Of a stretch of 64,000 nucleotides of DNA, positions 52,715 through 61,116 are shown piece after piece (position 1 is the first letter of the stretch; each line of letters opens with the position of its first letter). Location of the stretch: the NCBI RefSeq assembly GCF_019375555.1, contig NZ_JAHXDN010000001.1, positions 186,001 to 250,000 on the forward strand, in the 5' to 3' direction. The position numbers and the translations under genes were made by a program. The stretch comes from Roseobacter insulae. Its GTDB lineage: Bacteria; Pseudomonadota; Alphaproteobacteria; Rhodobacterales; Rhodobacteraceae. The notes under the pieces are model-generated. The model made no database searches and was not told the DNA's origin. It worked only from the letters and a program-made list of their open reading frames with translations.

Positions 52715-53612
52715 GAACACACGCTTTGATCGTCTCGCTCTGCTGGAAACTTTCGTGCGCATTGCCGAGCGCGGTTCGCTTTCGGAAGCCGCCCGTGACC
52801 TAGGCACATCGCAGCCGTCGATTTCCCGGCAGCTTGCGGCGCTAGAAACCCGCCTTGATGTCGTGCTGGCGCGGCGCACGACCCATAATGTTACCCTGAC
52901 GCCGGATGGTCTGGCTCTTTTGGAAGACGCGCGGCGCATGTTGGGCGAGTGGGAGGCAATCGAGGAACGACATTCAGAAGACGACGCATTGAAGGGCATG
53001 ATCCGTGTGATCGCACCGGTTGCCCTTGGACAGAGCTTGTTCGTGCGTGCGGCGTCGCAGTTCATGAAGGATCACTCCGGCGTCACTATTGATTGGCGCT
53101 TGCGCGACGACGCAATTCGTTTTGCCGAGGAAGGGTGTGATTGCTGGTTAAAGATCGGCGCGGTGCCAGACGATACGCTTGTCGTGCGGGAGCTGGCGCG
53201 AGTGGAGCGTCTGGTCGTCGGTACGCCAGAATGCCTTGCTGCAGATGCGACACAACCACTGAAAGACCTGCCGTGGCTGACCCTTGGGCCGTTTGAGGGC
53301 AACCGGATCGAGCTTTCAAACAGTGACGGTTCCGCGCAGGTTTTCTCCGTCACCCCAAAGATGGCCAGTGACAACATCTTTGCGATCTATGAGGCCTGCC
53401 TTCAGGGCGTTGGCGTCGCCATCCTGCCGCGCTGGTTCATTGCAGATGATTTGGTGCAAGGCAGGTTGATAGATGCGGAACCTGATCTGCGTGCCGCGCG
53501 TCTGCCCGTAAATCTCGCACTGGCACCAGGAACAAAACGCTCCGCCCGTGTTGAGAGGTTTTGTGAGGCCATACAAGTTTGGTGTCGTGATCAACTCCGC
53601 TCATCTGCTTAA
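52713..53612 (+). CDS. LysR family transcriptional regulator
   Basis: A 299-residue regulator: winged helix in the first 60 residues (LALLETFVRIAERGSLSEAA, DLGTSQPSISRQLAALETRL) and a periplasmic-binding-like effector domain from about residue 90 (MIRVIAPVALGQSLFVRAAS; YEACLQGVGVAILPRWFIAD). It is divergent from the aldo-keto reductase gene with 94 bases between them, which fits control of that unit. Confidence 0.93.
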   Translation: MNTRFDRLALLETFVRIAERGSLSEAARDLGTSQPSISRQLAALETRLDVVLARRTTHNVTLTPDGLALLEDARRMLGEWEAIEERHSEDDALKGMIRVIAPVALGQSLFVRAASQFMKDHSGVTIDWRLRDDAIRFAEEGCDCWLKIGAVPDDTLVVRELARVERLVVGTPECLAADATQPLKDLPWLTLGPFEGNRIELSNSDGSAQVFSVTPKMASDNIFAIYEACLQGVGVAILPRWFIADDLVQGRLIDAEPDLRAARLPVNLALAPGTKRSARVERFCEAIQVWCRDQLRSSA

Positions 53613-53769
53613 GATAGCGGTCGTTCAGGCATGACGCAGCATCGGTGAAATTTGTCTCGAAGCCACCATTGGGTACGGTACAGCGTCAGCCGTCTTGAAA
53701 GGCCTAGTGCCCGAAGGGAACGCCCATTGCGGACACCGAAGGTAATGCTAATTGCTGCGGATGTGATCC

Positions 53770-54660
53770 CCTGAAACGCCCCCGGTTTTGGTTAGAGTTT
53801 ACCGCATCGAATCCCTGGCTGGGAGAGGACGCTGGTCGATGAGATGCGGGCGGATTGGCAGGTGTCGATCCGCCGGGCCTGTGCGGTGATCCGGTTCGAT
53901 CCCAGGACCTATCGCTACAAGTCTCGTCGGCCTGGCCAGGCCGCGTTGGAACAGCGGATCAGGGAGATTTGCCAGACGCGTGTCCGGTTCGGATACCGGC
54001 GTGTCCATGTGCTGTTGAAGCGCGAGGGCTGGGAGATCAATGCCAAGAAGACCTATCGGATTTACAAGGAGTTGGGCATGCAGCTCAGGAACAAGACGCC
54101 GAAGCGCCGGGTGAAGGCGAAGCTTCGGGAGGACCGTGCGAAAGCCGTTGGGCCGAACGATGTCTGGGCCATGGACTTCGTGCATGACCAACTCGCAACG
54201 GGGCGTAAGATCAGGGTTCTGACGGTTGTCGACACCTTCTCACGCTTCGTGCCGGTGCTTGATCCGCGGTTCAGCTATCGAGGCGAGAATGTGGTCGCTA
54301 CGCTCGAGCGGGTATGCCGCCGTATCGGCTATCCGGCCACGATCCGCGTCGATCAGGGCAGCGAGTTCATCTCGCGCGATATGGACCTCTGGGCCTACCA
54401 GCGCGGCGTCACGCTCGACTTCTCGAGACCAGGCAAACCGACGGACAACGCCTTCATCGAGGCGTTCAATGGGCGATTCCGAGCAGAATGCCTGAACAGC
54501 CACTGGTTCATGAGCCTTGAAGATGCGGCCGAAAAGTTGGAGGCTTGGCGTAGAGACTACAACGAGGAACGGCCGCACAGCGCCATCGGGCACAAGGTCC
54601 CGGCGGACCTGATGAAATCAGCGCACGACACCAGCCCGTGCACCTGATCGAAGGGCGGAA
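53770..54660 (+). mobile_element. decayed IS3-family insertion sequence
   Basis: The left part, CCTGAAACGCCCCCGGTTTT near 53770, looks like an IS end. The orfA gene that should follow is missing: the sequence passes within about 70 bases into orfB. I could not identify a matching right inverted repeat or target duplication. The element marks the left edge of the A/T-richer defence region. Confidence 0.6.
53844..54647 (+). CDS. IS3-family transposase orfB (IS407-like), N-terminus uncertain
   Basis: A 267-residue integrase-type transposase with the DDE triad in DVWAMDFVHDQLATGRKIR, RVDQGSEFISRDMDLW and NAFIEAFNGRFRAECLNSHW. The N-terminal MRADWQVSIRRACAVIRFDP is a common orfB HTH_21 region. 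Without orfA no full OrfAB frameshift product can be made, so transposition by this copy is unlikely. The frame itself is intact. Confidence 0.9.
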   Translation: MRADWQVSIRRACAVIRFDPRTYRYKSRRPGQAALEQRIREICQTRVRFGYRRVHVLLKREGWEINAKKTYRIYKELGMQLRNKTPKRRVKAKLREDRAKAVGPNDVWAMDFVHDQLATGRKIRVLTVVDTFSRFVPVLDPRFSYRGENVVATLERVCRRIGYPATIRVDQGSEFISRDMDLWAYQRGVTLDFSRPGKPTDNAFIEAFNGRFRAECLNSHWFMSLEDAAEKLEAWRRDYNEERPHSAIGHKVPADLMKSAHDTSPCT

Positions 54661-54785
54661 ACTCCGACAACAGCCGAGGGCGCGTTGGGTAGCACATCAA
54701 ACACGGAACAGACTTAACTTCTGATCGAGGACAATCCCGGGAGCAGGTCACTGCAGCGCGGCTTCCCAGAAGCGGACATCGAATA

Positions 54786-55379
54786 CTAACACGTTCGTTT
54801 ACTAGACGCCTCCACGACCGAAGTCCTAACTGCGCCGCAAAAGGCCGATAAGAGCTCTGAACTAGTCGCAAGTTGATCACGTAAATCTTTTGACAACTCA
54901 AGCTGCACGCCCTCGCCAGAGCTCGTACGGTTGCAGATGTTCGTTGTGTTTTGGCCCTGAAGTCTACTGTTCAGTTCAGCTTTGAAACCTGCGTCAGCTA
55001 ATGACGCTCCAATGGCATCCCTCAACTCGACAGCCAGCCCTCCCAACCAAATTGAATCTGATCCTTCGTTGCGCCTACCATGGATGGCCACCGCAATGCG
55101 AGACCTGCTCAGAAGCTCGATCGCTTTTGGTTCGTCAAAGCGATGAGACGTGATGTGGTAGTGTCCGTGCGGAGCATTCTTCAGCGCCTCGAAAGCGTAG
55201 AAAGAAAAATCTTGTCCTGCGATCGCTTCGGCTAATTCGGCGGTGTTCGGTTCAATCCAACCACCGTGTGGCGCGAAAATGATTACTTCCGAATGCCTAT
55301 CAAGAATTCGAATTTGATAATCAATATGAAGCCGTTCATTGGCGGCGAGCTCACTGAACGAGCTATACTTATCGGCCAT
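54786..55379 (-). CDS. poly-gamma-glutamate hydrolase family protein
   Basis: A 197-residue protein matching the phage-type PghP/DUF867 family: KYSSFSELAANE at the N-terminus, IFAPHGGWIEPNTAELAEAI (metal His and Glu), YHITSHRFDEP, VAIHGRRNEGSD and NICNRTSSGEGVQLELSKDL. Known members are zinc hydrolases that cut gamma-polyglutamate and occur on phages and in bacteria. It lies 32 bases after the nuclease-like gene on the same strand, so it may be the last gene of the operon or a separate cargo gene. Confidence 0.85.
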   Translation of the reverse strand: MADKYSSFSELAANERLHIDYQIRILDRHSEVIIFAPHGGWIEPNTAELAEAIAGQDFSFYAFEALKNAPHGHYHITSHRFDEPKAIELLSRSRIAVAIHGRRNEGSDSIWLGGLAVELRDAIGASLADAGFKAELNSRLQGQNTTNICNRTSSGEGVQLELSKDLRDQLATSSELLSAFCGAVRTSVVEASSKRTC

Positions 55380-55411
55380 TACCTACCCTCGACGTTCTAA
55401 CTTGACCGAGC

Positions 55412-56521
55412 TCAATTCGCGTTCGACAGCTCTGATAGTTTGGGCTCAAGAAAGAAGCGCCGCGGCACATCGAAATCTGGCCTGAGCTTAGCGTGATCTG
55501 GATCATACGGGATTTCGGAGTCTCGATAGTGAGTAGCGTCACCTTGCCCCGGCCGATCATGACGGCTTTGAACCCCTTTTCGCCGCGCATCGAACACCAC
55601 CAGATATCCTCTAAGCGCACGCTCTGGAGCACTAGTCTTTTCATTGTCCAGATACTCCGCCAGTTGATCGGCACCGTCTCGCGCCCGCGAGGCCGAGTAC
55701 CTCGTGTACTTTTCAGAACCGTCTTTGCTCTCCGAAGTCGACATTCCCAACCACTTGATTTCGATTATTGCCGTCATAGCGGAGTTGAACCACTCCACAC
55801 GCAAATCCACGGGATGGCTTTCATCTGTGTTTTGCTCCGGTCTAACGTTTGTTCCCTGGGCGAGCCTACTCGACAGATGATTTTCGAGAGATTGGCGCAT
55901 GATGTGTTCAGGCTTGTTTGTAAGTACTAATCGTGGGCCATCGCCACCAAGAAACCAGGCCTCTTTCAGAATATGACACTTCGAAGTTCGAACCATGCCT
56001 ACGTAAGCATCTAGCGCTTCTTCAAGCGAAGCAGCAGTCGGTTCGCAATAGTTGCTCGGCAGTGACGGAGACAGCGACGGAACCTCTTGCACGGTCGATC
56101 CAAACACAAACCATTCCGAGCGATCCTCGTACCTGTAGACTACGGCCTCTTGGGAAAAATCAGATAGCTCAACGTTCTCTTCCAGCCGCCGAATCCGTAT
56201 CCCTCCCGAACGAAACTGAACTATCAGTGTTTCGCTCGAGCCAGGCGTGATATCAGCGTTCATAATGCTGGCAAAACTGTTGAAGTTCTGAATGCCGTCA
56301 CCAGCTTCGGGGATTGGATCAGGCAGCTCATCCACAATCGGCATCACCACAATTAGCGAGCCAGAAATACTCTCTGGTGGCACTCGCTGAAAGAACATCT
56401 TTAAGTTGTTGATCAAAGCTAGTACGGAGTTCACGCCATCTTCGCCGAAGACAGCGCGAGCATTGCGGGTCACGTCAACATCAACAACGCCGGCGATTAT
56501 TTCAGGGTTGAAGTCCATCAC
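55412..56521 (-). CDS. PD-(D/E)xK-type nuclease-like protein
   Basis: A 369-residue protein with an N-terminal part I do not recognise (about residues 1-200) and a C-terminal restriction-endonuclease-like region: Glu213 in RQSLENHLSSRL, Asp239 in DLRVEW and Glu254-x-Lys256 in AIIEIKWLG, followed by an Arg-Asp-Gly-Ala-Asp-Gln-Leu helix. This is the pattern expected of a PD-(D/E)xK nuclease. It overlaps the preceding gene by 20 bases. It would be the effector of the five-gene system. Confidence 0.72.
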   Translation of the reverse strand: MMDFNPEIIAGVVDVDVTRNARAVFGEDGVNSVLALINNLKMFFQRVPPESISGSLIVVMPIVDELPDPIPEAGDGIQNFNSFASIMNADITPGSSETLIVQFRSGGIRIRRLEENVELSDFSQEAVVYRYEDRSEWFVFGSTVQEVPSLSPSLPSNYCEPTAASLEEALDAYVGMVRTSKCHILKEAWFLGGDGPRLVLTNKPEHIMRQSLENHLSSRLAQGTNVRPEQNTDESHPVDLRVEWFNSAMTAIIEIKWLGMSTSESKDGSEKYTRYSASRARDGADQLAEYLDNEKTSAPERALRGYLVVFDARRKGVQSRHDRPGQGDATHYRDSEIPYDPDHAKLRPDFDVPRRFFLEPKLSELSNAN

Positions 56522-57125
56522 CAGCCCCTGCTTCTACATATGCAGACAACCAAACAACCGAAGGGGCCAAGTGATCTTCCGCATCCGATCCCAGAACTTC
56601 AGTGATTTTTTCCCATTCCTGGACAAGTCTGGCATTCTCGCCCGACATCAAGAGTGGCCTTCCAGACTCGACGTCAGTGGAGTGCTTTAGACCCGGAGAG
56701 CGCCCTACTGCCTGTTGTATCAAGCCTCTGGGGACCATTAGCGCGCATTGAGCAGCAGTTTTGGTCCAATCTCTTCTGTCTCTGCTTTGAGACAAAGTCC
56801 CATGTAGCTTTAGTTCTTTCGCAAAACTTTCTTCCCCTTCCGAAACCCGGCCAGAGTCTTCCCGCGATAGAATGCCGCGTTGCACAAAGTGATCGATCGT
56901 ATCGGAAACCGCACTGGCGTAAGGAAAGCCGTCCGGAGTAACTATGAACCCGTAGCCCCAATCGGAGGACGGTTTCTCATCGAACACGAAAATTAGGCAG
57001 CTGAGGTAGGTGAAAAGGTGTATTTCAGCCTCGAAGATGGGACGTAGAGAAGTGGGAAAATCCCTAATGAGATGGATTACGTCAGCCTGCGCTTGCCAAG
57101 GCAACTCCGCGATACGGTTTCTCAC
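56502..57125 (-). CDS. unknown protein of the defence-like operon
   Basis: A 207-residue protein of no family I recognise. It has a helical middle with FEAEIHLFTYLSCLIFVFDE and DTIDHFVQRGILSREDSGRV, and a C-terminus ending SAYVEAGAGDGLQP. Its ATG overlaps the ATPase stop by 4 bases and its end overlaps the nuclease gene by 20. Position and size fit the middle component of ABC-ATPase-based three-component systems, a suggestion from gene order only. Confidence 0.75.
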   Translation of the reverse strand: MRNRIAELPWQAQADVIHLIRDFPTSLRPIFEAEIHLFTYLSCLIFVFDEKPSSDWGYGFIVTPDGFPYASAVSDTIDHFVQRGILSREDSGRVSEGEESFAKELKLHGTLSQSRDRRDWTKTAAQCALMVPRGLIQQAVGRSPGLKHSTDVESGRPLLMSGENARLVQEWEKITEVLGSDAEDHLAPSVVWLSAYVEAGAGDGLQP

Positions 57126-59080
57126 TGCAAATGTCTTTCAATGTCCTTGTAGGCGCGCTCAAATCTGACTTCTTCTGCCTTCTGAACGGCCGATAACTCA
57201 GCCCACTCAGTCATCTTGACGAGTTGCATGCCTTCTTTACGCTGCAGTTGAGCGAGCTCCTCCAATAACGCAGAGCTACGCAAATTGGCCGTCATCAGTA
57301 TCCTATTGTTCGAACTAGCGAAGTCAGAAAACATCGCTCCCGCTTTCGCCTCGTAGGCGATGTCCAATGATCCCTCCGGCGTGTCTACAATCAAAGTAGC
57401 TTCATCAAATGCAACGAATTCGACTAATGCCATTCTCAAGGCAATATCGAGGAAAAACCGTTGGCTCTCAGACACCGTACTATCGTCGGCTCTCACCTGA
57501 TGATTCATCCGCAAATCAACGTCAAAGCCAGTTGTGACACCGGTCTTTTGCGAAAGATTAATCTCAATCGGCAATCCAATAAACGCACCGGCCAACTCAC
57601 TGAATCGCTTTACGAAAACGCCCCCGACCTCTTCATATTGACGGCTGGTGTTTGTCTCAAGAACGGACAGTTGCTTGCGTAGTTTATTGCGCTGCTTTCG
57701 ATGATTTACGGCGTCTTCGTTGAATTTGTCCTGTTGTTCGCGAAGTTCTTTCAGTCCTTTTGGAATGTTGCTGACACCGCCCTCAGCGAAACCCCAAGAC
57801 GCTTCCGGTCGCTCGCTCAGAAATTCCTCGAGCGCCGACTGTGCGGCCTGCCTTGCTAGGAAAGCAGACTCGCGCTCCGAAGCTACTCGGCTTCTTCGCT
57901 CAATGACTGCGTCTAGATCCATTCTGAGACGCTCGATACGCTGATCAAGCGCCGTGAGCCGTTCAATCAGATTTTCATCGGGTGATGGTGCCTCGAGGGA
58001 AGACGAACACAATGGACACTCGTTGCTGCTTTGAACCACTTCAATTTGTTTGCCGACGCCGTGAGTTCCACAAATCGCACACTTATCTTCGCTTATGGTT
58101 GCGCGAATAACTGGATGATGAAAAGCAATGGGAGTCGATGCCGATCTTTCTGCAAAGAGCGTTGAGTACTCAAGTCTCGCTTCACTCAGAGCGGCGCTCT
58201 TCGTGCCCCACTCACCTTCTATTTCCCTGAGCTGTTTATCCTTAGAATTCAAATGCGAAATTGCGTTCTCAACTTCTTGTTGCAACCGATTGTGTTGAAC
58301 CTCCAGTTCCGCGTCGGACAACGAGGAGTCTTCGTCGCCGTCTGAAAGTACTGCCTCGATGCTCTTGATCTGCTCTCTAGCTTTCGTGGCCATGAATTTT
58401 GCGTTTCTGGCCCTCGAGTCCTCTCGTCGGATCTCTTCGTTCAGTGCATCTTGTTCTTCCAATTTGCTTAGAGATTGCCCGAAGGCCAGCATAATTGCGC
58501 TGCTCAGTGCGCGCTGATCCCAAAGCAGTAGATGCCGATCCTCATCGAACACGCATACGAAATGCATAAGGAACAAGAAGTGCTCGAAGCTTTCTAGACC
58601 GCAGAGCCGTGCGACTTCCGTTTTGTAATCTCCAAAACCCTCATGTTTATCGGATTGCTTTCCATCCTCCGGCGCAATCGGGCGCTTCTCAAAACCGCCT
58701 TGGCCGCCTTCTTTGAAAATAGGCCTTTTGAGCACAATCCTACCGTCAGGCCACCTCAGCGTAAGCGAAACGGCAGCTCGAGTTCGACATGCTTCAGGCA
58801 AGCGGCCGCCAAAGTAGTCACGAACGTATCGTGGACGAGTAGCCTCTTTGGCGTACTCATCCATCGTAAGAAAACCTTTGGATCGAACAGGAATTGCGCC
58901 GGTAAGCGCATATAGTACAGCATTTAGAAACGTAGATTTCCCGAGGCCGTTTGCGCCTATAAGACAAAATACCGGTTTGTTGACCGGAACACTTGAACTT
59001 GGCTTCTTTTGATAGAGCTCGAAATCCGTGAACTCAATCTTCTCGATAACCGGAAGCTTTAGCTTTAGTCGACCTGCCAC
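57122..59080 (-). CDS. SMC/Rad50-like ATPase with two CxxC pairs
   Basis: A 652-residue ATPase: Walker A CLIGANGLGKSTFLNAVL (42-49), coiled coil from about 205 to 470, CAICG (334-337) and CPLCS (355-358) at the coil tip, ABC signature VSESQRFFLDIALRMA (536-550) and Walker B with D-loop LIVDTPEGSLD (563-573). The two CxxC pairs in one chain suggest a local four-Cys zinc site, not the single shared hook of Rad50. It would sense or hold DNA ends. It is separated by three bases from the methyltransferase gene and overlaps the next by four. Confidence 0.9.
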   Translation of the reverse strand: MAGRLKLKLPVIEKIEFTDFELYQKKPSSSVPVNKPVFCLIGANGLGKSTFLNAVLYALTGAIPVRSKGFLTMDEYAKEATRPRYVRDYFGGRLPEACRTRAAVSLTLRWPDGRIVLKRPIFKEGGQGGFEKRPIAPEDGKQSDKHEGFGDYKTEVARLCGLESFEHFLFLMHFVCVFDEDRHLLLWDQRALSSAIMLAFGQSLSKLEEQDALNEEIRREDSRARNAKFMATKAREQIKSIEAVLSDGDEDSSLSDAELEVQHNRLQQEVENAISHLNSKDKQLREIEGEWGTKSAALSEARLEYSTLFAERSASTPIAFHHPVIRATISEDKCAICGTHGVGKQIEVVQSSNECPLCSSSLEAPSPDENLIERLTALDQRIERLRMDLDAVIERRSRVASERESAFLARQAAQSALEEFLSERPEASWGFAEGGVSNIPKGLKELREQQDKFNEDAVNHRKQRNKLRKQLSVLETNTSRQYEEVGGVFVKRFSELAGAFIGLPIEINLSQKTGVTTGFDVDLRMNHQVRADDSTVSESQRFFLDIALRMALVEFVAFDEATLIVDTPEGSLDIAYEAKAGAMFSDFASSNNRILMTANLRSSALLEELAQLQRKEGMQLVKMTEWAELSAVQKAEEVRFERAYKDIERHLQ

Positions 59081-59083
59081 TAC

Positions 59084-60412
59084 TTAGCTCCCACCGCCTT
59101 TGAGTATGAATGAGACTGCCGTCTCGGCAAGCTCATTCTGGCCTCCGTGTTGAGCACTTGTTCTCATCGAACGTACTGCCTCTTCTCTACATCTCTCAAA
59201 TCCCAGAGGTTGAACGATCTCAGCCAGGATTTTCGGAACATCGATCGTCACATTCGCGTACCGACTGTTCCCAACTGCGAATATGACCTGCCCTCTAGGC
59301 TCAAGAAAACGCGTCGCGGAGTCAAACACCTTCCTCATGTCGTTAAAGTAGTGCGCAACCATGTCGGGTATGTTTCGGTCCCAGAGCTGGTCCTTCCGGT
59401 CGACTAGGTCACTTAGCGTTTCTTGAAGCGTTGAGGAACCCAGATCCTTCAGGAGACCATCGGCCGAAGGCCATCGGTACTGAACGTGTGACCTCACGGT
59501 GTCAGCGCGAAGCGCATGGTTATCTTCTGGTGACTGGAGATATCCCAGCATCCAAAGTTCTACATTATAAACATCAGTGTAGTCGAATGAGTTCGGGTAG
59601 GGTGGTGAGCAAATAACAGTGTCAGCCCAATCGATGCGTCCAAGCATCGCCCTGGAATCGCCCTGCAGCACAGATTGCTGTCCGTGAGGCAACAGCGCGA
59701 AGTCTAAAAGATCCTCACATATTCTGTTGCAAGCTTTCTCAAAGGCCCACATCAAACCGTTCGCCGTTGGTTCTTTGCTTTGCCAATTGCTCCGGTAACG
59801 CCTGCCTTTTCCGTTTACGCGAACGTTACTGTTGCCGACCAAACAAGACGCTAAGGCAATTTTGATCAAACGTGCTTCTGGTTCGTCCAGCTTCTTTGAC
59901 CGACGAAGGATTGCCCTTGCCAAAGCGAATACTTCCATTGGAAATATATATCGTCCTTTGACACCAGGTTCCGTGAAAGTTGGTGGCATTAGCTTTGGCA
60001 GCAGCTGATCTCGTTCCGTCGGCCGGAGCCTCCGTAGCACAATGTTGACTGCCTCGCGAAACTTGGCTGCTGAAACAGCTGTGATTTTTGCTCTCACCAA
60101 GTCAGCCATAAGTGGACTAACTTCAATCGAAGTAGAACGTTTCCCAAGCAGCCGAGAAGTTATCGCGGTGGTTCCGCTTCCCGCGAACGGATCCACGATA
60201 TGCTGTGGATCGTACGGAAGCCCTTCGATCACCTTGGCAACAAATTCAGGAGCAAAGGCCTCCTTGAAGTGAAACCATCGTTGAAATGGCAGTTCTGATG
60301 CCGCCATATTCGAGAGGACGGGGCGGGATAGATCTTGTGAGCCTAACCACTGAGCAGCCTTCTCATTCAGAGGTATCTTACGCTCCACGGCTTTGGAATT
60401 GCCCATAATCAT
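59084..60412 (-). CDS. DNA methyltransferase (motif I before SPPY)
   Basis: A 442-residue methyltransferase. The AdoMet-binding motif DPFAGSGTTAITSRLLGKRS (74-93) comes before the catalytic motif ICSPPYPNSFDYTDVY (SPPY 269-272). SPPY is seen in N4-cytosine and some N6-adenine enzymes, so the target base is not certain. The roughly 190 residues between the motifs hold a basic stretch (GKGRRYRSNW) and may be the target-recognition region. Its start overlaps the adenine methylase stop by 4 bases. Confidence 0.9.
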   Translation of the reverse strand: MIMGNSKAVERKIPLNEKAAQWLGSQDLSRPVLSNMAASELPFQRWFHFKEAFAPEFVAKVIEGLPYDPQHIVDPFAGSGTTAITSRLLGKRSTSIEVSPLMADLVRAKITAVSAAKFREAVNIVLRRLRPTERDQLLPKLMPPTFTEPGVKGRYIFPMEVFALARAILRRSKKLDEPEARLIKIALASCLVGNSNVRVNGKGRRYRSNWQSKEPTANGLMWAFEKACNRICEDLLDFALLPHGQQSVLQGDSRAMLGRIDWADTVICSPPYPNSFDYTDVYNVELWMLGYLQSPEDNHALRADTVRSHVQYRWPSADGLLKDLGSSTLQETLSDLVDRKDQLWDRNIPDMVAHYFNDMRKVFDSATRFLEPRGQVIFAVGNSRYANVTIDVPKILAEIVQPLGFERCREEAVRSMRTSAQHGGQNELAETAVSFILKGGGS

Positions 60413-61116
60413 AATCTACGACCAGGCTTTTCAAATTCACGCTTGATGGTATCGAGCAACTTGTCTGAAGCCAGAATGGCATCGACTACCACGTGCCTTT
60501 CGAGTTCTGTTAGGCGTTCAAGCTTGCGTACCCACCGTTTAGATCGCCTCCGGATCCTTTCGCGCTCACGAAAATCCGATCCAATGCATTGGTAGTCATG
60601 CCGCAACGGTGCAGGTTCGTAGTTCAGCCAGAGGCATTCTTCTTTTGCCCCGGCTTGAGTGGAATTTTTTACCTTTCTCAAGTGCCAATCGCTGAGTTGC
60701 TCATGATACTGAGTTCCGGGATAGCCAGATACGATCACTGGGCAGGGTAATTCCCGCAGCCTCAGAATTAGCTCTTCGTGATGAGTCTCTTGCGGCTCGC
60801 ACCGGTAATACTTTCTTCCGCCTCGAGAGGGTAACGGATACGGTGGGTCACAGTACAACATCTCGGTTCCAGAGAAACGATAGGAGCTAAGGAACTCAAT
60901 CGCGTCACGCTCGAAAAACTCGGTGTTCCTCAATCCCCACGTATGTGCTTCAGCAACAACACTTGGGTCAACATCGATGCCGATGCTATGTCTTGCTGGC
61001 AGCTTGTTTCTAAGCACTGCACCTCCACCGAGATGTGTCTCAATGTAGGTCTCGTGCGGCGGCATTAATGCGGCGATTTGCTGCCACAAACGCCCTTTTC
61101 CTCCGGGATATGTCAT
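60409..61116 (-). CDS. D12-class adenine-specific DNA methyltransferase
   Basis: A 235-residue enzyme with the D12 N-terminus MTYPGGKGRLWQQIAALMPP (PGGKG) and catalytic MLYCDPPYPLPSRGG (DPPY 90-93). It should methylate adenine N6. The insert with RERERIRRRSKRWVRKLERL near the C-terminus is strongly basic. It is the first gene of a five-gene overlapping unit, and a 20-bp palindrome lies seven bases upstream of its start. A protective role for the host genome is expected if the PD-(D/E)xK protein cuts unmodified DNA. Confidence 0.92.
   Translation of the reverse strand: MTYPGGKGRLWQQIAALMPPHETYIETHLGGGAVLRNKLPARHSIGIDVDPSVVAEAHTWGLRNTEFFERDAIEFLSSYRFSGTEMLYCDPPYPLPSRGGRKYYRCEPQETHHEELILRLRELPCPVIVSGYPGTQYHEQLSDWHLRKVKNSTQAGAKEECLWLNYEPAPLRHDYQCIGSDFRERERIRRRSKRWVRKLERLTELERHVVVDAILASDKLLDTIKREFEKPGRRL

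Noticed and set aside
55369-55674. 101-codon minus-strand frame across the nuclease and hydrolase junction
   Set aside because: It overlaps the nuclease gene in another frame and has no features.
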